64,000 nucleotides of DNA from Azospirillum canadense (lineage in GTDB: Bacteria; Pseudomonadota; Alphaproteobacteria; Azospirillales; Azospirillaceae), in NCBI RefSeq assembly GCF_025961225.1, contig NZ_JAOQNG010000002.1, positions 496,001-560,000 of the forward strand. The letters run 5' to 3'. This document shows, piece after piece, positions 33,888-42,255 of this stretch; the first letter of the stretch is position 1; each line of letters starts with the position of its first letter. Position numbers and translations under genes: made by a program. A model generated the notes under the pieces. It was given only the letters and a program-made list of their open reading frames with translations. It did not search any database and was not told the DNA's origin.

Positions 33888-35026
33888 TGGACGATCTTGA
33901 CTTGGCCGCCGGAGATGGTGGCGAGCACGAAGGGGTTCTGCGTGATGCCCTGGTGGTTTGCCGCGGTGAAGTTGTAGACGCCGGTCGTGCCCTGGAAGCC
34001 GGTAATCTTCTCGATGTTGTCGCGGATCGCCGGTCCCTCGGCCGACTTGCCGTTGGTGATGGCGGCCACGGTCAGCATCACGCCGTCCCAGCCGCGCGAC
34101 GCCCAGTTTGGATCGCGGTCGCCGAACTTGGCGCGCCAGGGCTCCAGGAACTTGCCGATCTCCGCCTTGGTCGGGCTGTCGGGCAGCGCGTCGTAGACCT
34201 GGGACGGCGAGGCGACGAAGAAGAACTTGTCGCCCAGCACCTCGGCGACCGGTTTGAAGACGGCCAGATCCTCAAGGCTGGTCAGCATCAGCATGCTGGA
34301 GTTCAGCTGCTTCAGGTTCTTGGCCGCGGTCAGCGTGGTGCCGCCCAGCCCGATCTTGATGATGGCGCCGGCCCCCGCCGCCTGGATCTTGCTGATCTGG
34401 ACGCTGAGGTCGGCGTCGTCCTGCTTGTAGGATTCCACGCCGACGACCTGAAGCCCGTACTTGGCCGCGACGTCCTGCGCCACCGTCTTTTGCAACAGGG
34501 CGTACGGGGTCGGGTCGTGCAGCACGCCCACCTTGCGGATGTCGGTCTTGTCGCGCAGGTATTCGAAGCGCTTCTCCACCTCGAACCCAGCGGGCGGCAG
34601 GGTGGTGAAAGCCCATTTCACCTGGGCGGCCTGCTGCGGCAGGATGGAACACAGCATCATCGGCTTCTCGGCCTTGGCGACCATGCTCGCGGCGGCGAAG
34701 TTGCCGGCCGACACGCAGCCGCTGATGAAGACGTCGACGTTGTCGGACGTCATCATCTTGCGGTAGACCGTCACCGCCTCCTGCGGTTCGGAGCGGTTGT
34801 CCTCGACCACCACCTCGATCTTCCGGCCCATCACGCCGCCCTTGGCGTTCAGCGCGTCGGCGGCGACCTGCACGCCGTCGCGCCAGGCACGGTCAACGGT
34901 CGCGGCGTAGCCGGTCAGGCCGGCCGAGATGCCGATCTTCAGCGCTTCGGCCGAGGACGCCGGCTGGATGCCGGCCAGGGTCGCTGCGGCGACGGCGACA
35001 GCGAGGATGTTCCGCTTCATAGACAT
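33884..35026 (-). CDS. livK: Periplasmic substrate-binding protein of the HAAT ABC importer
   Basis: 380 residues with a signal peptide (MSMKRNILAVAVAAATLAGI, then QPASSAEALKIG). The two-lobed type I binding fold is indicated by ISAGLTGYAATVDRAWRDGV, EVVVEDNRSEPQEAVTVYRK and VFISGCVSAGNFAA. It determines what the importer carries. Sequence alone does not give the ligand, but the HyuAB/ligase/thiolase neighbours argue for a small organic acid, cyclic amide or aromatic compound rather than leucine. Start ATG has GGAGGGG upstream. Confidence 0.9.
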   Translation of the reverse strand: MSMKRNILAVAVAAATLAGIQPASSAEALKIGISAGLTGYAATVDRAWRDGVQVAADALNAKGGVMGRKIEVVVEDNRSEPQEAVTVYRKMMTSDNVDVFISGCVSAGNFAAASMVAKAEKPMMLCSILPQQAAQVKWAFTTLPPAGFEVEKRFEYLRDKTDIRKVGVLHDPTPYALLQKTVAQDVAAKYGLQVVGVESYKQDDADLSVQISKIQAAGAGAIIKIGLGGTTLTAAKNLKQLNSSMLMLTSLEDLAVFKPVAEVLGDKFFFVASPSQVYDALPDSPTKAEIGKFLEPWRAKFGDRDPNWASRGWDGVMLTVAAITNGKSAEGPAIRDNIEKITGFQGTTGVYNFTAANHQGITQNPFVLATISGGQVKIVQ

Positions 35027-35076
35027 GCCCCTCCCTCCCCTACGGCGCCCGTTGGTCGGCGCCTGTTGTCGAAGTT

Positions 35077-35099
35077 CCCTCTCCCCTCTGGGGAGAGGG
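35077..35099. repeat. CCCTCTCCC-family palindrome
   Basis: Arms CCCTCTCCCC and GGGGAGAGGG around TCT, in the 82-bp gap between hyuB and livK inside the operon. At this internal position it may cause partial termination or mRNA processing, letting the abundant binding protein be expressed at a different level from the enzymes. Confidence 0.8.
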
Positions 35100-35108
35100 T
35101 TACCGCCC

Positions 35109-36656
35109 TCACGCCGCCGGGCCGAAGCCGCCGCCGCCCGGGGTTTCCAGGACCACCTGGTCGCCCGGTTCCATGTTCAGCTTGCGCGCCTGACTGACGG
35201 AGGCGCCGTTGACCAGGAAGCGGCCGGCCTGTCCGGGTTCGCCGCCGCCCAGGCCTTCCGGCCCCATGTTCAGGCGGCTGGGCACGGCGTTGAGCATCCA
35301 GGGATCCTGGGTGTTCATGTGGAAGGCGATGATCTGGCCGTCACCGCCCGGCGTCCGCCCGGCGCCGCCGGAACCGCGCCGCAGCTCCTTGCGGTCGAAG
35401 ACGATGGGCATCGCCGCTTCCAGAATCTCCACCGGCACGGCCGCCACGCCCGTGGGGTAGCAGGTGGCGCTCGGCCCCGGCTTCTCGGCGCGGGCGCCCA
35501 TGCCGCCGGAATAGTTGAACATCGAAGAGGTGAAGTTCTGCCCGTCGGCCTTGCGCCCGCCGATCTGGATCGTCCAGACCGCACCGGAGCCCTCGGCCAG
35601 CACCCGTTCCGGAAGCACCTGATAGAGCGCCTTCAGGATCGGCATCGGCACATACATGCCGACGACGTGGCGCGCGTTGACCGGCGCCGGGTAGCGGCAG
35701 TTGATGATCGACCCCTCCGGCGCCTGCAAGGTGATCGGCGCGAGGCTGCCGGTGTTGTTCGGCAGGTCGGGGTTCAGGCAGCTGCGGATGGCGAAGGTGG
35801 CGTAGGCGTGGGTGTAGTTCAGCACCACGTTGATGCCGGTCGTCGTCTGCATGGAGCTGCCGGTGAAGTCCACCAGGATCCCGCCGGACTCCGCGTCCAC
35901 CGTGACCGCGGTCTTCAGCGTGATGACTTCCCCGCCCGGCACGTCGAAGCTCGACTCCCCGTGATAGGTGCCCGGCTTCAGCTTGCGGATGGCGGCGCGG
36001 GTGGCCTCCTCCGAGCGGGAGATGATCTCGTCCGACAGTGCCTCGATGTCGGTCAGGCCGTGCCGTTCGCACAGCGCGATCAGATGCTCCGCCGCGGCCT
36101 GCCCGCTCGACACCTGGGCGGCGAGGTCGCCGAACACGGCGTCCGGCGTGCGCACGTTGCGGCGGATCATCGCGTGCAGGACCGGGTTGGGCGTGCCGCG
36201 CTCATACAGCTTCAGCGGCGGGATCCACAGCCCTTCCTCATGGACGTCGCGCGCGCCGGCGCCGATGCCGTAGCCGCCGATGTCCGTGTGGTGGATGGTC
36301 GATCCGATGTAGGCGATCAGCCGGTCGCCGTTGAAGATCGGCGTCAGGGTGGTGATGTCGAAGAAGTGGCCGGCGGACAGCCACGGGTCGTTGGTGATCA
36401 GCACGTCGCCCGGCTCGCATTGCCCGGCGAACTCGCGGACCAGATGGGCGCCGGCGAAGGCCAGCGAGTTGATGTGGCCCGGCGTGCCCGTGTTGGCCTG
36501 GGCGACCATCCGGCCGCGCTGGTCGAACAGCGCGCAGGCAAGGTCGCCGGCCTCGCGCACGATCGGGCTGAAGGCGATGCGCTGGAGGGCCTTGGCCCGC
36601 TCGGTCACGACGCCGATCAGGTTGGACCACAGGATTTCGAGTTCGACTCCGTCCAT
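35109..36656 (-). CDS. hyuB: Hydantoinase B/oxoprolinase-family subunit
   Basis: 515 residues from ATG 36656, of normal HyuB length. Family blocks are seen in order: RIAFSPIVREAGDLACALFD, QANTGTPGHINSLAFAGAHL, GDVLITNDPWLSAGHFFDIT, GSTIHHTDIGGYGIGAGARD, and the C-terminal RGSGGAGRTPGGDGQIIAF and ETPGGGGFG. HyuA/HyuB pairs perform ATP-dependent hydrolysis of cyclic amides (N-methylhydantoin, 5-oxoproline) or, in related complexes, ATP-dependent ketone carboxylation. 17 bp follow hyuA. Confidence 0.92.
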   Translation of the reverse strand: MDGVELEILWSNLIGVVTERAKALQRIAFSPIVREAGDLACALFDQRGRMVAQANTGTPGHINSLAFAGAHLVREFAGQCEPGDVLITNDPWLSAGHFFDITTLTPIFNGDRLIAYIGSTIHHTDIGGYGIGAGARDVHEEGLWIPPLKLYERGTPNPVLHAMIRRNVRTPDAVFGDLAAQVSSGQAAAEHLIALCERHGLTDIEALSDEIISRSEEATRAAIRKLKPGTYHGESSFDVPGGEVITLKTAVTVDAESGGILVDFTGSSMQTTTGINVVLNYTHAYATFAIRSCLNPDLPNNTGSLAPITLQAPEGSIINCRYPAPVNARHVVGMYVPMPILKALYQVLPERVLAEGSGAVWTIQIGGRKADGQNFTSSMFNYSGGMGARAEKPGPSATCYPTGVAAVPVEILEAAMPIVFDRKELRRGSGGAGRTPGGDGQIIAFHMNTQDPWMLNAVPSRLNMGPEGLGGGEPGQAGRFLVNGASVSQARKLNMEPGDQVVLETPGGGGFGPAA

Positions 36657-36673
36657 GTTCCGATGTCCTTTGG

Positions 36674-38752
36674 TCAATCCTGCGCCAGCGGCGCGGTGGT
36701 GGCGACGATGCAGCCCATGGGATCGATGGTGGCGACCCAGCCCGGCGGGATGGCCGTGGTGGTCTCGCGCTCCTCGATGATCGCCGGGCCGGCGACGGTC
36801 TGGCCGACGGCGAGGTCGCGGCGCTCGTAGACGGGGACCGACTGGCCGTCCGTCCAGGCGTGGACCGGGCGGAAGTTCTTCGGCGTGCCCGGCTCGCTCG
36901 CCGGCTTGCCGGCGGGGTGGAAGCGGATCGCCGGCCCCTGCACGGTGATGCGCCAGGTGACGATCTCCGCCGGGACATGCGACGGGTTCATGCCGTAGAG
37001 CACGCGGTAGGTCTGCGCGAACTGCTCGGCGATGGCGGCGATGTCGCGGCTGTCGCGCGGATCGACGTCGAACATGACCGTGACTTCGTTCTGCTGGCCG
37101 GTGTAGCGCATGTCGGCGCCCACCGCGACCCGCACGTCGGACGGCGCGCAGCCGGCCTCGGCGAGGGCGCTGCGCCCTTCCTTCTCCAGGTCGGCGATGA
37201 TGCGGCCGACGCGGTCCCAATCGACGGTGTCCAGCCGCATCAGGTCGCTGCGCACGAGGTCCAGGCGAACCGGCGTGACCAGGGTGCCGAAGGCCGACAG
37301 CACGCTCGACTGCGGCGGCACGATGACGGAGGAGCTTTGCAGCAGCTCCGCCACGCCGCAGGCGTGCAGCGGGCCGGCGCCGCCGAAAGCGAACAGCGGC
37401 AGGCCGCGGTAATCGACGCCCCGGTCCGTGGCGTGGGAGCGCGCGGCGGACGCCATCGCCTCCGTCACCACGCGGTAAATGCCGCGGGCCGCCTGCACCG
37501 CCGTGCCGCCGAGCTTGTCGGCCAGCGCCGTCAGCGCGGATTCCGTGGCGGCGCGGTCCAGCTTCATCTCGCCGCCCAGGAAATTGTCGGCATCGATCAG
37601 GCCCAGCATCAGGTCGGCGTCGGTCACCGTCGCCCCCGTGCCGCCGCGGCCGTAGCAGGCCGGGCCGGGGTTGGAGCCGGCGCTTTCCGGGCCAACCTTC
37701 AGCAGGCCCAGGCCGTCGACGTGGGCGATGCTGCCGCCGCCGGCGCCGATCTCGATCAGGTCGATGGACGGCACCGTCACGGGCAGGCCGCTGCCTTCCT
37801 TGAAGCGGTAGCGGCGGTCGACCTCGAACAGGCCGGTGACCAGCGGCGTGCGGTTCTCGATCAGACAGGCCTTGGCGGTGGTGCCGCCCATGTCGAAGGA
37901 CATCAGCCGGTCGATCCCCAGGATCTCCGCGTAATGGCAGGCGGCGAGCGCGCCGGCGGCCGGGCCGCTTTCGATCATGCGGACCGGGTTGCGCCCGGCC
38001 GTCTCCGCCCCGACCACGCCGCCCGACGACAGCATGATCAGCGGCGTGTTGCCGAAGCCCTCACTGCGCAGCTGCTCGCTGAGGCGGCGCAGATAGGGTT
38101 GGGAGATCGGCATGGTGTAGGCGTTGACGGTGGCCGTGGAGGCCCGCGGGTATTCGCGGATCTGCGGCGCCACGTCCGACGACGTGCAGATGAACATGTC
38201 GTTCAGCTGCCGGCCCAGTTCCGCCGCCACCGCGGCCTCGTTGGCCGGGTTGGCGAAGCTGTTCAGGAAGCAGATGGCGACCGCCTTGGCGCCGCTGGCG
38301 CGCAGCTTTCGCGCCAGTTCGGCGATGTCCTCGGCCGCAGGCTCGGTCACCACCGTGCCGTCGGCCAGCGTCCGCTCCTTCAGCCCGAAGGTCAGCGTGT
38401 CCGGCACCAACGGTTCCGGAAACTCGATCTGCGGGTCGTACATGTCGTAGCGGTGCTCGTTGCGGATGGCGAGCACGTCGCGGAAGCCTTCGGTGACCAC
38501 CAGCGCGGTCGGCGGCCCCTTGCGCTCGATCAGCGCGTTGGTGACGACGGTGGTGGCGTGGACGACAACGCCGTCGACCGCCTGGGCGGACACGCCGGCC
38601 TTGCGCAGCACCGAATGGACGCCGCCGAAGAAGCCGGACAGCAAATCCTCGTGTGTGGTCAGGGTCTTGTCGACGGTCAGGCTGCCGTCGGAATTGCGCA
38701 GGACGATGTCGGTGAAGGTCCCACCGATGTCGACGGCGAGTGAATAGCTCAT
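36674..38752 (-). CDS. hyuA: Hydantoinase A/oxoprolinase-family subunit
   Basis: 692 residues, the usual HyuA length. The ATP-binding N-terminus MSYSLAVDIGGTFTDIVLRN is followed by VVHATTVVTNALIERKG, FLNSFANPANEAAV, LMSFDMGGTTAKACLIENRT, IEIGAGGGSIAHVD and GSNPGPACYGRGG. All are core motifs of the ASKHA-type fold. It should form the catalytic complex with HyuB. Length fits hydantoinase/oxoprolinase better than the larger acetone carboxylase subunit, but the cotranscribed ligase and thiolase fit a carboxylase pathway; the two cannot be told apart by eye. Confidence 0.92.
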   Translation of the reverse strand: MSYSLAVDIGGTFTDIVLRNSDGSLTVDKTLTTHEDLLSGFFGGVHSVLRKAGVSAQAVDGVVVHATTVVTNALIERKGPPTALVVTEGFRDVLAIRNEHRYDMYDPQIEFPEPLVPDTLTFGLKERTLADGTVVTEPAAEDIAELARKLRASGAKAVAICFLNSFANPANEAAVAAELGRQLNDMFICTSSDVAPQIREYPRASTATVNAYTMPISQPYLRRLSEQLRSEGFGNTPLIMLSSGGVVGAETAGRNPVRMIESGPAAGALAACHYAEILGIDRLMSFDMGGTTAKACLIENRTPLVTGLFEVDRRYRFKEGSGLPVTVPSIDLIEIGAGGGSIAHVDGLGLLKVGPESAGSNPGPACYGRGGTGATVTDADLMLGLIDADNFLGGEMKLDRAATESALTALADKLGGTAVQAARGIYRVVTEAMASAARSHATDRGVDYRGLPLFAFGGAGPLHACGVAELLQSSSVIVPPQSSVLSAFGTLVTPVRLDLVRSDLMRLDTVDWDRVGRIIADLEKEGRSALAEAGCAPSDVRVAVGADMRYTGQQNEVTVMFDVDPRDSRDIAAIAEQFAQTYRVLYGMNPSHVPAEIVTWRITVQGPAIRFHPAGKPASEPGTPKNFRPVHAWTDGQSVPVYERRDLAVGQTVAGPAIIEERETTTAIPPGWVATIDPMGCIVATTAPLAQD

Positions 38753-39543
38753 CGGCTCGATCTCCAGCCGAGCCCCCGGGAGATCGCCTGCGCGGCGGCA
38801 AGGATCTTCTCAAGGTGCAGGGCGTCAGGGGGGGAAGGGATGTATTGCGTGGAGCCGACGATCGCGATGGAGCCGGCGATCTGGTTTCGATGATCGAAGA
38901 CCGGAGCGGCCAAGGCGTTGACGGCGGTGATCATTTCGTCGGCGGCGGTGGCCCAGCCGCGCTGCCGCACCTGGGATACCTCGGCGCGCAGGCGGTCGGG
39001 GTCGGTGATGGTGTGGGGCGTCCACTGGCGCATCGGCGCCGAAAGCGTCTGGTGCAGCAATTCCGGCGGCCCGAAAGCCAGCCAGACCCTGCCGTGGGCG
39101 CTGGAATGGAGGTCGAAGCGCGTTCCGGGGCGCGTTCCGAACTCGACCACCGAGCGTCCCTGGATCAGGTCGAGGACCACCAGCTCGCCGTCGACGATGC
39201 GGCAGATGGTGACGGCCTGGCCCGTCGCGTCGCGCAGGCGCATCAACTCGTCCCGCCCGGTCGTCACGACGTCGAACCGGGTGCGCACGGCCTCGCCCAG
39301 GACCAGGAGCTTCACGCCGGGCTCGTAACGTCCGGTCTCCGGGTCCTGGCTGACGAGGCCATGGCGCTGGAGCGTCACGAGATGGCGGTAGATCGTGGCC
39401 TTGGACGCGGCCAGCGCGTTGGCGATCTGGGCCAGAGCCATGGGCTGGTTTTCAAGGGCGAGAAGCTCCAGGGCGCGCAGCGCCAGATCCAGCGTGCTGG
39501 TCCCCGCGGGTTCCTTCTCCACTGGTTTCGGCACCTCTTGCAC
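38749..39543 (-). CDS. IclR-family regulator of the hyu-liv operon
   Basis: About 264 residues. HTH: ALELLALENQPMALAQIANA, LAASKATIYRHLVTL. The effector domain shows RDATGQAVTICRIVDGELVV, SSAHGRVWLAF, and AAPVFDHRNQIAGSIAIVG. The frame is open to an ATG at 39648, but that start would put the 39569-39583 palindrome inside the coding region, so a GTG at 39543 is preferred (others at 39534 and 39522). The gene overlaps hyuA by 4 bp, so the regulator is the first gene of the operon it probably controls, and it should be autoregulated. Confidence 0.85.
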   Translation of the reverse strand: MQEVPKPVEKEPAGTSTLDLALRALELLALENQPMALAQIANALAASKATIYRHLVTLQRHGLVSQDPETGRYEPGVKLLVLGEAVRTRFDVVTTGRDELMRLRDATGQAVTICRIVDGELVVLDLIQGRSVVEFGTRPGTRFDLHSSAHGRVWLAFGPPELLHQTLSAPMRQWTPHTITDPDRLRAEVSQVRQRGWATAADEMITAVNALAAPVFDHRNQIAGSIAIVGSTQYIPSPPDALHLEKILAAAQAISRGLGWRSSR

Positions 39544-39557
39544 TGGCTTTCCACTCC

Positions 39558-39716
39558 GTTTTAAATATTGAAACGTCGTTTCACCGTTGGCGTGCGACTT
39601 TGGACAAGGCAGGCCCTCTCCACAGGCTCCTGCGGCTCCTGCACCCAATCTGTTCGGCGGTTTCGGCTGTCTTTGGATTTGACTGGCGTTTTAAATGTTG
39701 AAACGTCGTTTCAACA
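39558..39716. promoter_or_regulatory. Pair of matching IclR-type operators
   Basis: Two near-identical sites 130 bp apart. Each has GTTTTAAAT, one variable base, then TTGAAAC-GTC-GTTTCA. Site 1 palindrome: TGAAAC/GTTTCA at 39569-39583. Site 2 palindrome is longer: TGTTGAAAC/GTTTCAACA around GTC at 39696-39716. Both lie upstream of the IclR gene and match the expected length and symmetry of IclR sites. The rest of 39544-39818 shows no gene. Confidence 0.7.
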
Positions 39717-39818
39717 TGCACCCATGATTACTCCGGCATGCGCCGATGTCAATCACCTATTTTCCGTTAAGCGCACCGTTCCGTTCGGAATCTTCCGCAT
39801 TCCGAACATTAAGGCGCG

Positions 39819-40619
39819 TCAGCCGGCTACAGGCCCTTTCAGCGTCGCGAAATCCTTATGGTGCTTGGTCGCCGCCTGCCGCATCAGCCCCTGGTCGGAG
39901 CCGATCATGAAGGCGCTGGCGCCGAGCGCGGTGTAGGACCGCGCCTCCTCCGCGCTGGCCACCATCAGGCAAACCGGCTTGTCGGCCGCGCGGGCCGCCG
40001 CCAGGATGCGGTCGACGGCGCTGCGGACCTCCGGCGCGTCCGGCGAGGCGGCGCCAAGCGCCACGGTCAGGTCGGCCCGCCCGATAAAGATTGCGTCCAG
40101 CCCGTCGGTCGCGAGGATGGCGTCGACGACGTCCAGCGCCTCCGGATCCTCGATCATGGCGATGACCGCCACGGACGCGTCCTGCGCATCGACGTGCGGC
40201 CACATGGCGAGCCCGCCGTACCGGCCAGCGCGCGGCGAGTTGGAGAATCCGCGCCGTCCACCGCGGTAGCGGCAGGCGGCAACAGCCGCCCGCGCGGCCT
40301 CCGCGGACGACACGTGCGGAACGAGCACCCCCGCCGCCCCATCGTCGAGCGCCGCCAGCAATTGCGCGGGACTGGGCTCCGCGACCCGGATGAGCCCGGC
40401 GATCCCACCGGCACGCGCCGCCATCAGCACCGTGTCGATGGAGGCGCGGTCGAACGGCGCGTGTTCGGCGTCGATGACGGCGAAGTCGAAGCCGACATCG
40501 CCGAAGATCTCCATCGCGTGCCCAGATGGTGTCTTGATGAACGTGCCGAGCAGAGGCTCCCGGCCCAACAGGCGTCGGCGAAACGACGAGGGACTCGGGC
40601 GTTCGGTTTGTGTGGACAT
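39819..40619 (-). CDS. HpcH/HpaI-family aldolase
   Basis: 266 residues from ATG 40619. This class II pyruvate-type aldolase family cleaves 4-hydroxy-2-ketoacids (HpcH, GarL, RhmA). Visible: TFIKTPSGHAMEIFGDVGFD, the catalytic His/Asp in VIDAEHAPFD, RVAEPSPAQLLAALDDGAAG, the metal Glu in AMIEDPEAL and Asp in IFIGRADLTVALG. It is upstream of and co-oriented with the IclR-hyu operon, but about 100 bp of operator DNA separate them, so it is probably a separate unit. The substrate is unknown. Confidence 0.87.
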   Translation of the reverse strand: MSTQTERPSPSSFRRRLLGREPLLGTFIKTPSGHAMEIFGDVGFDFAVIDAEHAPFDRASIDTVLMAARAGGIAGLIRVAEPSPAQLLAALDDGAAGVLVPHVSSAEAARAAVAACRYRGGRRGFSNSPRAGRYGGLAMWPHVDAQDASVAVIAMIEDPEALDVVDAILATDGLDAIFIGRADLTVALGAASPDAPEVRSAVDRILAAARAADKPVCLMVASAEEARSYTALGASAFMIGSDQGLMRQAATKHHKDFATLKGPVAG

Positions 40620-40931
40620 GAGGACATACCCTCCCATGCATGGTGATGTGTTTTGGGAATTGCCGACGAAGGGTCCGCGCGTGGCGCAGACGTGGACGTG
40701 GACAGCCGGGTTCGCCGGAATGCGCGCAACCGGAAAAGGCGCATGGCGACCCAATCGGGCCCGGGGCACAGCGGTCGTGGAAAAAGCGCTCAGGCTCGTC
40801 GGGACCCGAGGCGGGTTGAACCATCGCCGTCGTCAGGGGCGCCCGCACCGGCAGTCTATGAGAAGCCCCAACCCTTGGACAAGGGGGCATGGTGTGGAGA
40901 GGACTGAATGATGGCAGTCGGCCAGATAACG

Positions 40932-41112
40932 CTCTCCCCTCTGGGGAGATGGTGGCCTGGAGGGCCTCTCGCGCAAACGAAGTTTGCGCTGACGGCGTCA
41001 GGCGGATGCCTCTGGCATCCGCTGAGAGCCGGTGAGGGAGTCCCGCCACCTTGGTACGTCCGGCACAAGCGCAACCCCCTCACCCTAACCCTCTCCCCAG
41101 AGGGGAGAGGGG
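40932..41112. repeat. Three-part mosaic palindrome in a 587-bp gene-free stretch
   Basis: The stretch 40620-41206 contains no convincing gene; its start presumably holds the aldolase promoter. Its distal part is built of symmetric blocks: TCTCCCC/GGGGAGA (40933-40949), GCGCAAAC/GTTTGCGC around GAA near 40971-40989, GCGGATGCC/GGCATCCGC around TCT near 41001-41021, GGTGAGGG (41031-41038) pairing with CCCTCACC (41077-41084), then CCCTCTCCCC/GGGGAGAGGG around AGA (41089-41111). It follows the 3' end of the GH16 gene. Confidence 0.75.
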
Positions 41113-41206
41113 ACTTCGAAGGCATCCGCCCAACCCAAAAAAGCCGATGACCGCCACGTTCCTGCGGCGGCCCTCGGCGCGTTTCAGGCAGTGCTCAGCC
41201 GGGACC

Positions 41207-41971
41207 TCAGTTGCTCAAGGCCGACGTGTCCTCTTCGAACCGCACCCAGGCCACCTCGGCGGTCAGGGGCCGGCCGGGGTCCTTGAACGGCTTCAGCCAG
41301 GGCGACGCGCCGCTTCCGTTCCAGAATTGCAGGTAGAGCCATCCCGGCGTCTGCGGCAGGGTCTTCGGTGCGCCCTCCGCCGTGTGCACCACCCGTCCAT
41401 CGACGGTCCAGGCGATGCGGTTGGCCTTCCACTCGATGCCGTAGGTGTGGAACTCCTTGGCGGCGTCGAAGCCCAGGTCGACGACGATGTCGCGCCGCCC
41501 GTCGCCTTTCGCCACATAGCCGATTTCCAGCTTGGTGGTGTCCTTGCCGGGGATGCCGAATGTCATCTCGTCCCAGGGGTCACCGAAGTGGGGGCCGGTG
41601 TAGTGGGACACCGTGGTCATGACGCCGTCGGCGCGCACGGCCTTCAGGTTCACCGCGTACGTGCCGTATCCATAGGGCCGTTGCGTGCGGAACTCGGCGC
41701 AGGAATGACGCTCCTGCGCGCTCGGCTCGCCGGTGACCGACAGCGCGAGGCGTCCATTCTGTACGGTCGCGGTCCGGACGTTCCAGCCGCAGCCCATGTA
41801 GGTGCCGTTGCTCCAGCCGTCGCCTTTCTGCCAGCGGGTCTGGTCGTAGGCCGCGAAGTGGTCTTCGAAGCTGCTGCCGGGGTGGCGCAGAATGAAATCC
41901 GCCTTCGTTGCGGATGCGCCGAAGATGACAAGCAAGCCGGCGAACACCGCCGCCGTTCCGTATCTCTTCAT
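41207..41971 (-). CDS. Secreted GH16-like protein with altered catalytic motif
   Basis: 254 residues with a signal peptide (MKRYGTAAVFAGLLVIFGAS, then ATKA). The jelly-roll fold of GH16 beta-glucanases is suggested by SSFEDHF, CAEFRTQRPYGYGTYAVNLK, HTYGIEWKANRIAWTVDGRV and LYLQFWNG. The active-site strand normally reads ExDxE; here it is WDEMTFGIPG, so the nucleophile Glu is kept, the middle Asp is Thr and the acid/base Glu is Gly. It may bind rather than cut a beta-glucan, or use a different mechanism. It is monocistronic. Confidence 0.78.
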   Translation of the reverse strand: MKRYGTAAVFAGLLVIFGASATKADFILRHPGSSFEDHFAAYDQTRWQKGDGWSNGTYMGCGWNVRTATVQNGRLALSVTGEPSAQERHSCAEFRTQRPYGYGTYAVNLKAVRADGVMTTVSHYTGPHFGDPWDEMTFGIPGKDTTKLEIGYVAKGDGRRDIVVDLGFDAAKEFHTYGIEWKANRIAWTVDGRVVHTAEGAPKTLPQTPGWLYLQFWNGSGASPWLKPFKDPGRPLTAEVAWVRFEEDTSALSN

Positions 41972-42229
41972 CGCTCTCTCCCTAAAGCTCGCTCCGGCTC
42001 ATCCGATCGATTGGATGGAACTGCTTCGATTTTGCACACGAAAACGGAACGAACCAACAGGACAGAGGAGGATTTGGCGCACCTTCGGCTTTACCCTTGC
42101 TCGCGGAACTTGGTGGAATTCGCGTCTCCACTTTGGCTGGGGGATTCGCCGACCATCTAAACCAATGAGAACGGCGCACACACGAAGGGGTGTGCGTCCC
42201 CCACCGTTGGGGACCCGGCCTTGAGCTTC

Positions 42230-42248
42230 TGATAAGGACCGCCTATCA
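42230..42248. promoter_or_regulatory. LysR-type operator at the lysR start
   Basis: TGATA (42230-42234) pairs with TATCA (42244-42248) across 9 bases, ending 7 bases before the LysR start codon. The same half-sites recur at the promoter of the operon downstream, so this is probably the autoregulatory site. Confidence 0.55.
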
Positions 42249-42255
42249 CTGGGGC

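Noticed and set aside
36674..38752. HyuA called outright as an acetone/acetophenone carboxylase subunit
   Set aside because: Length and motifs fit hydantoinase/oxoprolinase equally or better; kept only as a hypothesis from operon context.
38749..39648. ATG at 39648 as start of the IclR gene
   Set aside because: It would add 35 residues unlike the family and place an operator palindrome inside the coding region; GTG 39543 is preferred.
40932..41112. Mosaic palindromes considered as insertion-sequence ends
   Set aside because: No transposase nearby and no target-site duplication I could see; a REP/BIME-like repeat explains them better.
40653..41150. Several short frames in the gap between the aldolase and the GH16 gene
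   Set aside because: No ribosome sites, no domain features, and they run across the mosaic palindromes; I treat the stretch as non-coding.
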